A DNA stretch of 64,000 nucleotides, taken from Kribbella pittospori. GTDB taxonomy: Bacteria; Actinomycetota; Actinomycetes; Propionibacteriales; Kribbellaceae. The stretch lies in assembly GCF_004331465.1 (NCBI RefSeq), contig NZ_SJKB01000001.1:496001-560000 (forward strand). Reading direction: 5' to 3'. Every line of letters starts with the position of its first letter. Position 1 is the first letter of the stretch. This document shows, piece after piece, positions 49,523 through 58,729 of this stretch. Made by a program: the position numbers and the translations under genes. Below the pieces are notes generated by a model. That model worked only from the letters and a program-made list of their open reading frames with translations. It searched no databases and was not told where the DNA came from.

Positions 49523-52047
49523 TGACGACGATCGACATCCCAGCACTTTCTCTTGTCGTGCTGGTAGGAGCGAGTGGGTCGGGGAAATCCACGTTTGCGC
49601 GGACGCATTTCAAGGCGACCGAGGTGATCTCGAGTGACTTCTGTCGCGGGCTGGTGTCGGACGACGAGAACGATCAGGCGGCGAGCAAGGACGCGTTCGA
49701 GGTGCTCAACTTCATCGCGGCGAAGCGCCTCGCCGCCGGGCGTCTGACCGTGATCGACGCGACCAACGTGCAGCCCGAGGCGCGGAAGGAACTGGTTGCT
49801 CTGGCGCGCGAGCACGACGTACTGCCGGTCGCCATCGTGCTCGACCCGCCGGAGCGCGTCTGCGTGGAGCGCAACGCACAGCGGCCGGACCGCCAGTTCG
49901 GCGCCAAGGTCGTCGCCCGCCAGCGCTCGCAGCTGAAGCGCGGCCTGCGCAGCCTCAAGCGCGAAGGCTTCCGCACTGTCCACGTGCTCGACAGCGTCGA
50001 CGAGATCGATGCCGTCAGCATCGAACGCACCCGGCTGTTCAACGACCTGACCGACCAGACCGGCCCGTTCGACATCATCGGCGACATCCACGGCTGCCGC
50101 GCCGAGCTGGAGCAGTTGCTGACCGAGCTCGGCTACACCCTCACCCGCGACGCCACCGGACGCCCGATCGACGCCGTACACCCGGACCGCCGCGCGATCT
50201 TCGTCGGCGACCTGGTCGACCGCGGCCCGGACACGCCCGGCGTACTGCGGCTGGTGATGGGAATGGTTGCCGCCGGCCACGCGTACTGCGTCCCCGGCAA
50301 CCACGAAGACAAGTTGCTCAAGGCACTCAGAGGCCGAAACGTCAAGGTCAGCCACGGTCTCGAGACCACGCTCGAGCAACTGGCCGAGGAGCCGCCGGAG
50401 TTCCGCGACGCGGTCGAGCAGTTCATCGACGGCCTGATCTCGCACTACGTCTTCGACGGCGGCAGGCTGGTCGTCTCGCACGCCGGACTGGTCGAGCGCA
50501 TGCATGGCCGCGCGTCCGGCCGGGTCCGTTCCTTCTGCCTGTACGGCGAGACGACCGGCGAGACCGACGAGTTCGGCCTGCCGGTCCGCTACCCGTGGGC
50601 GAACGAGTACCGCGGTCGCGCGATGGTCGTCTACGGCCACACGCCGACCCCGGAGCCGGAGTGGATCAACAACACCATCTGCCTCGACACCGGCTGCGTC
50701 TTCGGCGGCGCGCTCACGGCCCTGCGCTACCCCGAGCGCGAGCTGGTCTCGATCCAAGCCGCCGAGGAGTACTACGCCCCGGCGAAACCATTGCATGTGG
50801 CAACCGCGCCCACCCGCGAGCCCGACGTTCTCGAGCTCACCGACGTCACCGGTCGCCGGGTGATCGAGACGTCGGCCCACGGCCGGCTGAGCATCCGGGC
50901 CGAGCAGGCGGGCGCGGCGCTGGAGGTGATGAGCCGGTTCGCGATCGACCCGCGCTTCCTGCTCTACCTGCCGCCGACGATGAGCCCTGTCTCCACTTCA
51001 AGCGAACCCGGGCTGCTGGAGCACCCGCTGCAGGCATTCGAGACGTTCAAGGGCCAAGGTGTCACCGAGTTGGTGTGCGAGGAGAAGCACATGGGCTCCC
51101 GCGCCGTGGTCCTGCTGACCCGGGACGACGATGTCGCGGAGAAGCGTTTCGGTCTCGCCGGTCGCGGCGCGGTCCACACCCGCACCGGACGATCCTTCTT
51201 CGACGCTGCACTGGCCGACGAGCTCCTGCTCAAGCTGAGAGCCGTCGCCGAGGCGGCGGGTGTGTTCAACGAGCTCGACACGTCGTGGCTGCTGCTCGAC
51301 GCCGAGCTTCTCCCGTGGAGCGCCAAGGCCGAGGACCTGCTCCGCAACCAGTACGCGGCTGTCGGTGCCGCTGCTCGCAACTCATTGCCAGCAGCAACCG
51401 CAGCACTCCAATCCGCCGCCGCAGCAGGTCTTGACGTCGACCGGTTGCTCACCGCAACAGAGCGTCGTACGGCGAACGTCGAGCGCTTCACCGCGGCATA
51501 CAGAAGGTACTGCTGGCCGACGGATGGACTCGACGGTGTCCGGGTGGCGCCGTTCCAGGTGCTCGCGTCGGAAGGAGCGACATACCAGGATCGGCCGCAC
51601 GCCTGGCACCTGGGGATCGCGGACAGGATGGTTGCCGCCAGCCCGGATCTGGTCACGGCGACCCGGCGCCTGTACGTCGACCTGTCGGGCTGGGATGCCG
51701 GGATCGCGTGGTGGCAGGAGCTGACCGATGCGGGCGGTGAAGGCATGGTCGTGAAGCCGGCCGCCAACCTGACCCGGACCGCGAAGGGACTCGCGCAGCC
51801 GGGGCTGAAGGTCCGCGGGCAGGAGTACCTGCGGCTCATCTACGGCCCCGACTACACCGAGCCGGCGAACTTCGAGCGTCTCCGCGACCGCAACCTCGGT
51901 CACAAGCGCTCACTCGCACTCCGCGAGTACGCGCTCGGCCTGGAGGCTCTGGAGCGAGCCGCCCGCGGTGAACCGCTCTGGCGCATCCACGAATGCGTCT
52001 TCTCCGTCCTAGCCCTCGAGTCGGAACCGGTGGACCCACGCCTATGA
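49522..52047 (+). CDS. pnkp: bacterial Pnkp: RNA-repair kinase-phosphatase-ligase
   Basis: 841 residues in three modules. Polynucleotide 5'-kinase with P-loop GASGSGKST (16-24). Metallo-phosphatase with GDIHGC (~187), GDLVDRGP, GNHED (~259) and HAG motifs. Adenylyltransferase/ligase domain with EEKHMGSR (Lys ~523, the AMP-binding nucleophile) and EGMVVKP. It heals both ends of cleaved RNA; with Hen1 it also seals. Start overlaps the hen1 stop. The next gene, an alpha/beta-hydrolase, overlaps its end by 4 bp. Confidence 0.95.
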   Translation: MTTIDIPALSLVVLVGASGSGKSTFARTHFKATEVISSDFCRGLVSDDENDQAASKDAFEVLNFIAAKRLAAGRLTVIDATNVQPEARKELVALAREHDVLPVAIVLDPPERVCVERNAQRPDRQFGAKVVARQRSQLKRGLRSLKREGFRTVHVLDSVDEIDAVSIERTRLFNDLTDQTGPFDIIGDIHGCRAELEQLLTELGYTLTRDATGRPIDAVHPDRRAIFVGDLVDRGPDTPGVLRLVMGMVAAGHAYCVPGNHEDKLLKALRGRNVKVSHGLETTLEQLAEEPPEFRDAVEQFIDGLISHYVFDGGRLVVSHAGLVERMHGRASGRVRSFCLYGETTGETDEFGLPVRYPWANEYRGRAMVVYGHTPTPEPEWINNTICLDTGCVFGGALTALRYPERELVSIQAAEEYYAPAKPLHVATAPTREPDVLELTDVTGRRVIETSAHGRLSIRAEQAGAALEVMSRFAIDPRFLLYLPPTMSPVSTSSEPGLLEHPLQAFETFKGQGVTELVCEEKHMGSRAVVLLTRDDDVAEKRFGLAGRGAVHTRTGRSFFDAALADELLLKLRAVAEAAGVFNELDTSWLLLDAELLPWSAKAEDLLRNQYAAVGAAARNSLPAATAALQSAAAAGLDVDRLLTATERRTANVERFTAAYRRYCWPTDGLDGVRVAPFQVLASEGATYQDRPHAWHLGIADRMVAASPDLVTATRRLYVDLSGWDAGIAWWQELTDAGGEGMVVKPAANLTRTAKGLAQPGLKVRGQEYLRLIYGPDYTEPANFERLRDRNLGHKRSLALREYALGLEALERAARGEPLWRIHECVFSVLALESEPVDPRL

Positions 52048-53330
52048 CCAGCTACACGATCCCTGGAATGCACATCCGCGAACACACGGTCTCGGTGCCG
52101 CTGGACTGGTCCACTCCGGACGGTCCGGATCGCATCGAGGTGTTCGCCCGCGAGGTCGTCGACCCGGTCCGCAAGGACGACGACCTGCCCTACCTGGTGT
52201 ACCTGCAGGGCGGACCGGGCGGGAAGGCTCCGCGCCCGGTCGAGCCGTCCGGGTGGATCGGGACGGCGCTCAAGACCTACCGGGTGATCCTGCTCGACCA
52301 GCGCGGGACCGGTCGCAGTACGCCGATCAGTGCGCGGCGGATGGAGTCGTTCGAGAGCGCCGAGGCCGGTGCGGACTACCTCGCGTGCTTCCGCGCGGAC
52401 TCGATCATCGCGGATGCCGAGCATCTGCGGACGACCGTGTTCGGTGGGGTCAAGTGGTCGACGCTCGGGCAGAGCTACGGCGGTTTCCTGACGCTGAGCT
52501 ATCTCTCGAAGGCGCCCGAGGCGCTGACGGCGTGCTACGTGACCGGCGGCCTCGCCTCGATCGATCCGGATGCCGCCGAGGTGTACCGGCGTACCTATCC
52601 GCGGGTCGAGGCGAAGAACCGCGAGTTCTACCGGCGGTATCCGCACAACGTGGACCGGGTTGCCGCGATCGCGGATCGGCTCGCGGCGGACGACGTACGG
52701 CTGCCGGACGGTGACCGGCTGACGGTACGGCGGTTCCAGACGCTCGGGATCGGCTTCGGGATGAAGCCCGGGTACGAGCGGATGCATTGGCTGCTCGACG
52801 AGGCGTTCGACGCGGACGCCTTGTCGGACACCTTCCTGAGCCAGGTGATGGTGGAGTCGTCGTACGACGGCGGGCCGCTGTTCGCCGCGCTGCAGGAGAG
52901 CATCTACGGGTCCGGCGAGGGTGCGACGGCCTGGGCTGCCGAGGCCGAGCGGGCGCGGCGTCCGGAGTTCGCCGAGGATGCGCGGCCGCTGCTGTTCACC
53001 GGCGAGATGATGTACCCCTGGATGTTCGAGGAGATCCGGGGACTGCGTCCCTTCCGGGGAGCCGTCGAGGTGCTGGCGGCCCGGCCGCGGTGGTCGGAGT
53101 TGTACGACCTCGATCGGCTCGCGGCGAACGACGTACCGGTCGCTGCCGCGGTGTACTTCGACGACATGTACGTCGACTCCGGGCTGCAACTGGACACGGC
53201 CCGGCGGGTCGGGAACGTGCAGGCCTGGGTCACGAACGAGTACGAGCACGACGGCCTCGGCGAGGAGCGGGTGTTCAACCGCCTGACCGAGCTGGTCCGC
53301 TCGGTGGGTGGCGGCGTCCGCGCGGACTGA
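52044..53330 (+). CDS. alpha/beta-hydrolase of the proline iminopeptidase-like (S33) type
   Basis: 428 residues: LVYLQGGPGGKAP (oxyanion turn), VILLDQRGTGRSTP, nucleophile elbow LGQSYGGFLTLSY and a C-terminal acid/His region (DDMYVDSG, NEYEHDGLGEE). This is the peptidase S33 / prolyl aminopeptidase fold. Its ATG overlaps the pnkp stop (ATGA), so it is made from the same mRNA as the RNA-repair enzymes, although no known RNA role exists for this family. Confidence 0.9.
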   Translation: MTSYTIPGMHIREHTVSVPLDWSTPDGPDRIEVFAREVVDPVRKDDDLPYLVYLQGGPGGKAPRPVEPSGWIGTALKTYRVILLDQRGTGRSTPISARRMESFESAEAGADYLACFRADSIIADAEHLRTTVFGGVKWSTLGQSYGGFLTLSYLSKAPEALTACYVTGGLASIDPDAAEVYRRTYPRVEAKNREFYRRYPHNVDRVAAIADRLAADDVRLPDGDRLTVRRFQTLGIGFGMKPGYERMHWLLDEAFDADALSDTFLSQVMVESSYDGGPLFAALQESIYGSGEGATAWAAEAERARRPEFAEDARPLLFTGEMMYPWMFEEIRGLRPFRGAVEVLAARPRWSELYDLDRLAANDVPVAAAVYFDDMYVDSGLQLDTARRVGNVQAWVTNEYEHDGLGEERVFNRLTELVRSVGGGVRAD

Positions 53331-53388
53331 CTGGCAGCTTCAGGTCACCGGCCGGCCTCACACCGCGACGGGTGCGAGGCTGCCGGGC

Positions 53389-53856
53389 ATGAGTCGCGCG
53401 CGGTGGTCCGCAGGAGCAGTTCTCGCAGCCCTGGTGCTCGCTGGATGCAGCAACGATCAGGACGCCCCGGACGCAGGGCCTGTCGTGAAGTCGTCCAGCC
53501 AGACGCCAAGCGCGACGCCCCCACCTACTCCGACTCCGACGCCAACGCCGAAACCCACGCCCAAGCCGACCCCGACGAAGCCACCGGCACCGGCGGCGGA
53601 CTGCACAGGCTCGTTCGGGAAGGACGGCTCGTTCTCGTTCTCCGGGCGCCAGATCATGTCGACGACCGACGGGATCTTCAGCTGCGGCGGTGGCAAACCC
53701 GTCCAGCTGGAGCGTCTGCAGTCCGCAGTGCGGTTCTACTACGGCTCGAAGCGACTGACGCTCGGATCGCACAAGTCGGGGACGCTGGCCGGCTACCGGA
53801 TCCGGGTCAGCGTCGCCAACAGCAGGCAGGCCAGCTTCACGATGGATGTGATCTGA
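53389..53856 (+). CDS. secreted lipoprotein with Pro/Thr-rich linker
   Basis: 155 residues. Lipobox LVLAGCS marks a lipid-anchored Cys. After a short region follow repeated PTPTPTPKPTPKPTPTKPPA residues, a typical wall-spanning spacer. The C-terminal ~75 residues (DCTGSFGKDGSFSFSGRQIM) contain a beta-rich domain with two Cys. No family was identified. The stop is 4 bp from that of the convergent PfkB gene. Confidence 0.8.
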   Translation: MSRARWSAGAVLAALVLAGCSNDQDAPDAGPVVKSSSQTPSATPPPTPTPTPTPKPTPKPTPTKPPAPAADCTGSFGKDGSFSFSGRQIMSTTDGIFSCGGGKPVQLERLQSAVRFYYGSKRLTLGSHKSGTLAGYRIRVSVANSRQASFTMDVI

Positions 53857-53860
53857 GTCG

Positions 53861-54841
53861 TCAGGCCGACTTGAGGGCGCCGTCCGCCGTGGCGGCGGCG
53901 TCCGAGCCGTACGCCGACTCCAGCCGGTCGAGGAAGGCGGCGCGGTCCAGGGTGTACTCCTGGGTGCCGACCGTCTCGAGGACCGTGGTGGCCAGGGTGC
54001 AGCCGATCTGGGCAGCCGCCTCGTGGTCGAGGTCCGCGGCGCGGCCGGTGAGGTAGCCGGCCCGGAAGGCGTCACCGCCGCCGGTCGGGTCGACCAGGCC
54101 CGGGGCCGGCACGGCCGGGACCTTGGCCAGGATGCCGCCGGTGTTCTCGATGACCACGCCGTCGCCGCCGTGAGTGGTGACGCGAACGCCGACCCGCTCC
54201 AGGATCTCCTCGTGGCTCCAGCCGGTCTTCTGCGCCATCAGGCCGGCCTCGTACTCGTTGCTGAACAGGTACGTCGCCCCGTCGACGAGCCGCCGGATCT
54301 CCGCACCCTCCATCCGGGCCAGCTGCTGGGACGGGTCCGCAGCCACCGCGATCCCGTGCGCCTTCGCCAGGTCGGTGTGCTTGAGCATGCCCTCGGGGTC
54401 GTCGGCGCCGATCAGCACCAGGTCGATCCCGCCGGTCTTGGCGTGGATCGCCGCCAGGTCGAGCTCGCGCGCCTCGGCCATCGCGCCGGTGTAGAACGAG
54501 GCGATCTGGTTCGCGTCCAGGTCGGTCGTACACGTGAACCGGGCGGTGTGTACGTTCTCACAGACCCGCACGTGCGACACGTCCACACCGGCCGCGGTGA
54601 GCGCGGCGCCGTACTCGGCGAAGTCGGCACCGACCGACCCGACCAGCAGCGAGGACTGACCGAGCTGGGCCATGCCGTAGCAGATGTTCGCCCCGACGCC
54701 GCCGCGGTGGACCACCAGCTCGTCGACCAGGAAGGACAGCGAGACCTTGTGCATCTGTTCTTCCAGGAACTGGTCCTTGAACCGTCCGGGAAACGTCATC
54801 AGGATGTCGGTCGCGATCGATCCGGCGACGGCGATGCGCAT
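53861..54841 (-). CDS. PfkB-family carbohydrate/nucleoside kinase
   Basis: 326 residues from ATG 54841 (MRIAVAGSIATDILM). The two PfkB signatures are visible: VVHRGGVGANICYGMAQLGQ at the substrate side and GLVDPTGGGDAFRAGYLTG with GGGD for the catalytic Asp. The subclass resembles adenosine or ribokinase-type enzymes of actinomycetes; the substrate is not certain. Divergent from the methyltransferase gene, 94 bp apart. Confidence 0.92.
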   Translation of the reverse strand: MRIAVAGSIATDILMTFPGRFKDQFLEEQMHKVSLSFLVDELVVHRGGVGANICYGMAQLGQSSLLVGSVGADFAEYGAALTAAGVDVSHVRVCENVHTARFTCTTDLDANQIASFYTGAMAEARELDLAAIHAKTGGIDLVLIGADDPEGMLKHTDLAKAHGIAVAADPSQQLARMEGAEIRRLVDGATYLFSNEYEAGLMAQKTGWSHEEILERVGVRVTTHGGDGVVIENTGGILAKVPAVPAPGLVDPTGGGDAFRAGYLTGRAADLDHEAAAQIGCTLATTVLETVGTQEYTLDRAAFLDRLESAYGSDAAATADGALKSA

Positions 54842-54935
54842 ACGGGGTGCTCCCTCGGGTGGGGTGGTTGATCGTCGTTCGGGCAACCCATAGAGACTAC
54901 AGGCGACCGATCTAATACACGGAGGGCGGGATTCG

Positions 54936-55577
54936 ATGGGAAATCAGGTGCAGGTGACCGACCAGTTGCACGACTACATGGTCGCGCACGGCATGCCACT
55001 GGACGAGATCGCCACCGAGCTGGTCGCCGAGACCCAGGGGCTCGGACGGGCCTCGGTCATGCTCACCACTCCGGACCAGGCCGCTCTGCTGACCACGCTG
55101 ACCCGGCTGATCTCCGCCCGCCGGGCGGTCGAGATCGGCACCTTCACCGGTTTCTCGGCGCTGGCGATCTCGCGCGGGCTGCCGGACGACGGGCGGCTGA
55201 TCTGCCTCGACGTGGACGACGAATGGACCTCGATCGGCCGCAAGTACTGGGAGCGGGCCGGCGTGGCCGACAAGATCGACCTGCGGATCGGTGACGCGCA
55301 CCAGTCGGTGACCGAGCTGGACGGCGAGTTCGACCTGGCCTTCGTGGACGCCGACAAGGACTGGTACATCCAGTACTTCGAGGCCGTGCTGCCGCTGCTC
55401 CGGCCGAACGGGCTGATGCTGTTCGACAACACCCTGGCCGGTGGGCGCGTGGTCGGCGTTCACGACGAGGATCCGGTCGACCGCAAGGAGTTCAACGCGC
55501 ACATCGCCAAGGACGCCCGCGTGGACGTGGTCATGCTCGGCATCGGCGACGGGCTCACCCTGGTCCGCAAGAAGTGA
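54936..55577 (+). CDS. SAM-dependent O-methyltransferase (COMT family 3)
   Basis: 213 residues: VEIGTFTGFSALAISRGLPD (SAM motif I), LICLDVDDEW, LAFVDADKDWY with the metal-binding Asp, and LMLFDNTLAGGRV. The length and motifs match caffeoyl-CoA-type O-methyltransferases. It lies 7 bp before the ABC ATPase gene, which suggests one transcript. The substrate is unknown; some family members modify secondary metabolites. Confidence 0.92.
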   Translation: MGNQVQVTDQLHDYMVAHGMPLDEIATELVAETQGLGRASVMLTTPDQAALLTTLTRLISARRAVEIGTFTGFSALAISRGLPDDGRLICLDVDDEWTSIGRKYWERAGVADKIDLRIGDAHQSVTELDGEFDLAFVDADKDWYIQYFEAVLPLLRPNGLMLFDNTLAGGRVVGVHDEDPVDRKEFNAHIAKDARVDVVMLGIGDGLTLVRKK

Positions 55578-55584
55578 GCCGCGC

Positions 55585-56226
55585 GTGAGCAAGGTGGCGG
55601 CGCGCCTCGCCGTGTCGGGGCTGCAGCACAAGTACGGCGATCGCCCGGTGATCGAAGGCCTGACGTTCAGCCTCGCACCGGGGAAGGCGATCGCGCTGGT
55701 CGGGCCGAACGGCGCCGGCAAGACGACGGTGCTCAAGTGCATCGTCGGCTCGGCCGAGCCCGCGGCCGGCAAGATCCTGCTGGACGGCCTGCCGATCGAC
55801 GAACGTGCCGAAGCGGTACGACGCGACGTCGCCACCCTGCTCGACGACCTGGACTTCTTCCCGGACCTGACGGCGGCCGAGCACCTCGACCTGCTCGCCC
55901 GCGCCCACGGCAACCCGGAGCCGGAGGACCTGGTCGACACCCTGCTCGACGACATCGGTCTGCTGCCCGCCGCAGACCAGCTGCCCGGATCGCTGTCGTC
56001 CGGTCAACGCCGCCGCCTCGCCCTGGCGACTGCACTGGTCAGGCCGCGCAAGCTCCTCGTCCTCGACGAACCGGAAGCCCGCCTCGACGTCGACGGCGTC
56101 CAATGGCTGTCCAACCGTCTGAGCGAGGAGAAGCGGTCCGGTACGTCGATCCTGTTCGCCAGCCACGATCCGGCCCTGGTCGAGTCGGTCGCGGACTCCA
56201 TCGTCACCCTGACCCCGCTGCCATGA
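55585..56226 (+). CDS. ABC transporter ATP-binding protein
   Basis: 213 residues. Walker A GPNGAGKTT, signature LSSGQRRRLALATAL, Walker B LLVLDEPEARLD and H-loop FASHDP are present. The partner permease begins inside its stop codon (ATGA at 56223), so both make one exporter-type complex. Start GTG 55585, 7 bp after the methyltransferase stop. Confidence 0.94.
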   Translation: MSKVAARLAVSGLQHKYGDRPVIEGLTFSLAPGKAIALVGPNGAGKTTVLKCIVGSAEPAAGKILLDGLPIDERAEAVRRDVATLLDDLDFFPDLTAAEHLDLLARAHGNPEPEDLVDTLLDDIGLLPAADQLPGSLSSGQRRRLALATALVRPRKLLVLDEPEARLDVDGVQWLSNRLSEEKRSGTSILFASHDPALVESVADSIVTLTPLP

Positions 56227-57779
56227 GCTCAGCGGACGGTCCGGTCGTCTTCGACCCGTCGGACTTCGGCGCCATCCCGACGTCGCGGGCCCTGCGCCAA
56301 TGGATGCGCACGACCCGGCGGCGCCGGGCGGACCGCTCGTTCTGGCAGATCTTCGAGGACGTCTACCTGGTCCTGTTCACGCTCGCGATGGCCGGGGCGA
56401 CCGGCGGCAACGTGCTTCGGCAGCTGAACGCGGACGCGTCCCGCTGTACCACGGCGGCCTGTCTGGACCTGGCGCACTACCTGCCGTGGATGCTCGTGCC
56501 GTTGCTCGTGGCAACAACGCTGCGGGTGCTGCTGAGTGTCGGACCGGTGTCGGCGTCGCGGGCAGCCGGGTTCTGGCTGCTCGCAACTCCGGTGAACCGG
56601 ACGGCGTTGCTGCGGCCGGCGTACTGGCTTGTGATCGTCATTGTGGCGGTTACGGGCGCTGTGGCGTCGGTGATTGCCTGGGCGTTGCTCGGTGCGCAGT
56701 TGCGGTCGATCGGGGAAGCGTCGGTGCTGACGGCGTCGCTGCTGGTCTGCGCCGCTTGCGTCACGGTGTGGGCGCAGCAGTCGGCGGGGCGGAGCAAGTG
56801 GACGCTACGAGTGGCCGACGTGCTGCTGGTCGCGGCCGCGATTCCGGCGGTGTGGCTGGCGGTCCGCGGTGAGCCGGCGTCGGATCAGTCGGTCACTGGG
56901 ACTGCGCTCGTTGCCATCAGCCAGTCTTCGTCGGAGCCGGCCCTGCTGACGTCAGCGCAGGCGCACTTCCTGGTGGTCGGAGTGGTCTGTCTGATCGTGG
57001 TGGTTGCGCTGGTGATCATCACCGCTCGGACGCTCGACAAGCTGACCCGAACCACTGTGATCGCGGGTGGCGAACTGCTGGCCGGTCTGGCCGGGGCGGC
57101 GAGCAGTCTGGACATCAGCATGCTGGCCGACGTCGTCGCGGGCCGGCACTGGCGGATGAAGGGCCGTGTGCGGACGCGGCGTGGTCGTGGGTCCCGGGGT
57201 GCTGCGCTGGTTCACCGGGAGTTCCTGCGGATCCTGCGCTGGCCGCGGCGGCTCGTGATCGGCTTCGCGCTGCTCGTCGTACCGTATGCCGTCGCGGGAA
57301 CCGGGTTCGACGTACTCGTGCCGATCGCGGCCGGGTTCGCCGGGTTCGTCGCCGTACGGCCGCTGATGGACGGGCTGCGATCGGTCTGCCGCTCCACCGG
57401 CCTGGTGCGCGCGCTCGGGATGGATCTGCGCGAACTGCGGGTGATCATGGCGGTCGTCCCGGCGTTGTTCGCCGCGGTGTGGGCGGCGCTGGCGTTCCCG
57501 GCGATCGGGAGCGGAGCCGCTGCCTTCGCGGTTGCGGCCGGGATGCTGTCGGGCGCCGTACGCCAAGCCTCCGCGCGGCCGCCGTCATACTCCGGACCGC
57601 TGGTCGCCTCACCGATGGGCGCGATCCCGCCCGGCTTGTTCTCGCAGCCGATGCGAGGCTTCGACCTCCTCATCCTCTGCCTGGCCCCGGTCCTGCTGAA
57701 CCTCAGCTCCACCTGGGTCCTGGCCATCCCCGGCTTCGTCCTCGCGATCATGTTCGCCATCCGCCCGAAGCAGGACTGA
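56223..57779 (+). CDS. ABC exporter-type permease (DUF6297-like)
   Basis: 518 residues with about eleven membrane segments. The N-terminal cytoplasmic part (RALRQWMRTTRRRRADRSF) and the pattern WLLATPVNRTALLRPAYWLV resemble permeases of actinobacterial ABC exporters of unknown cargo. It is coupled to the ABC ATPase through an ATGA overlap. Substrate unknown. Confidence 0.85.
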   Translation: MSSADGPVVFDPSDFGAIPTSRALRQWMRTTRRRRADRSFWQIFEDVYLVLFTLAMAGATGGNVLRQLNADASRCTTAACLDLAHYLPWMLVPLLVATTLRVLLSVGPVSASRAAGFWLLATPVNRTALLRPAYWLVIVIVAVTGAVASVIAWALLGAQLRSIGEASVLTASLLVCAACVTVWAQQSAGRSKWTLRVADVLLVAAAIPAVWLAVRGEPASDQSVTGTALVAISQSSSEPALLTSAQAHFLVVGVVCLIVVVALVIITARTLDKLTRTTVIAGGELLAGLAGAASSLDISMLADVVAGRHWRMKGRVRTRRGRGSRGAALVHREFLRILRWPRRLVIGFALLVVPYAVAGTGFDVLVPIAAGFAGFVAVRPLMDGLRSVCRSTGLVRALGMDLRELRVIMAVVPALFAAVWAALAFPAIGSGAAAFAVAAGMLSGAVRQASARPPSYSGPLVASPMGAIPPGLFSQPMRGFDLLILCLAPVLLNLSSTWVLAIPGFVLAIMFAIRPKQD

Positions 57780-57945
57780 GGCTAGACCGATCCAGCCAGC
57801 GCTCTGGCGAGCGGCAACTGATCGGCCGGCGGCCAAACCGAACGCCCCGGGCCGAGCGGCCCGGGCGCGCGGGTTCGGCGCCGGGCGGGCGTTGTTGGGC
57901 GGCGTGGCCGTGAACACCTTGTCGTGACTGTGAACAGGTCGTGCC

Positions 57946-58044
57946 ATGTCCGCGGTCCCCAGATCCTCTTCATGGCCCCGGCCGCCCACCCACTGGGACA
58001 GCGACCTCGGCTACCGGATGGTCCGGGTGCTGGTGCGACCTTGA
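57946..58044 (+). pseudogene. possible C-terminal relic of a SUMF1/FGE-like domain
   Basis: Frame MSAVPRSSSWPRPPTHWDSD then LGYRMVRVLVRP and stop. A (D)LGYRxVR end is typical of formylglycine-generating-enzyme-like (SUMF1) domains. Only about 20 residues match in style; this may be coincidence. Confidence 0.25.
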
Positions 58045-58197
58045 GCACGGGTCGGTCATGTTTGGCGCGGAGTCGTGGACGGTGGGTGCTCAAGGTGGGG
58101 TGCGGCGGCGACCTTGGGCGCGGCTCGACCACGTACGACGCGGATCGGGTCAGCCCACCCAACGGTGGGTCGGCCAACCGCACACCGCTGGCCAACC

Positions 58198-58229
58198 CAC
58201 CATCTCGTGGGTCAACCCACGAGATGGTG
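58198..58229. terminator. perfect 15-bp hairpin (bidirectional terminator candidate)
   Basis: CACCATCTCGTGGGT-CA-ACCCACGAGATGGTG. It lies between two convergent genes (permease and MazG-like), 130 bp before the latter's stop. No U tract; the flanks hold related CCAACCCACC motifs. Confidence 0.5.
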
Positions 58230-58362
58230 CTCAGCGGCTGCGGCAAGGGGCAGTCGGGGATTGGAGGGTCAGGAGGAGTCAGCGGGATGGGGCGCGGGCG
58301 GTTCGGGCGCGGAGGTCCGGCGCGGAGCAGTTGGCTGTCACCGAGCTCCTGGTCGAGTACGG

Positions 58363-58668
58363 CTAAGCCTCGTGCACGAGCCACTTCCGCTCGATCTCGC
58401 GCTCCAGATCCACGTCGTGCTGGCGCGCGAACAGGATCAACTGACAGAACACATCAGCGAACTCCTGATGAAACCCGGCCCGAATCTCCTCCGCCCCCAG
58501 CCCCTTCTCCCGCGCCCGCCCCGTTAGCTGCAGGTAAGCCTGCGTAAGCTCCCCCACCTCCTCCTGCAGCTTCAGCAAGAACCAGTCCGGATCCCGTTCA
58601 AACCCCAAGACCTCCTCATACCGCACCGACAACTTCTCCAACCGCCCCGAAAGCTCCGCAAGATCCAC
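58363..58668 (-). CDS. MazG-like nucleotide pyrophosphohydrolase
   Basis: About 101 residues. The MazG EExxE...D pattern is visible as LQEEVGELTQAYLQL and FHQEFADVFCQLILFA. The small single-domain form binds Mg2+ and acts on NTPs (house-cleaning). Start is GTG 58668; a TTG at 58680 is an alternative. Divergent from a terpene-cyclase-like gene with a 19-bp palindrome between. Confidence 0.82.
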   Translation of the reverse strand: MDLAELSGRLEKLSVRYEEVLGFERDPDWFLLKLQEEVGELTQAYLQLTGRAREKGLGAEEIRAGFHQEFADVFCQLILFARQHDVDLEREIERKWLVHEA

Positions 58669-58689
58669 CCCCGTACCCAACCAGGGCCT

Positions 58690-58708
58690 ACCGACAGTAT
58701 TTGTCGGT
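58690..58708. promoter_or_regulatory. 19-bp palindrome between MazG-like and toroid genes
   Basis: ACCGACA-N5-TGTCGGT, a perfect 7+7 inverted repeat typical of TetR-type operators. It is 22 bp from both starts. No regulator gene is adjacent. Confidence 0.5.
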
Positions 58709-58729
58709 GGGCTGGCTCAGACTGGGGGG

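Larger units (their letters stand above)
57780..58362. other. 583-bp non-coding region with inverted repeats and a possible gene relic
   Basis: Between the permease and the convergent MazG gene. Small frames exist on both strands but none has family support. Visible structure: an IR ACCTTGAGCAC (58038-58048)/GTGCTCAAGGT (58086-58096), hairpin 58198-58229, a short CCCACC-N4-GGTGGG hairpin near 58155, and a 32-codon relic at 57946-58044. Confidence 0.5.

Noticed and set aside
57924..58547. 200-codon frames on either strand in the permease-MazG gap
   Set aside because: Low-complexity Pro/Arg/Gly content, overlapping hairpins and no motif; treated as non-coding.
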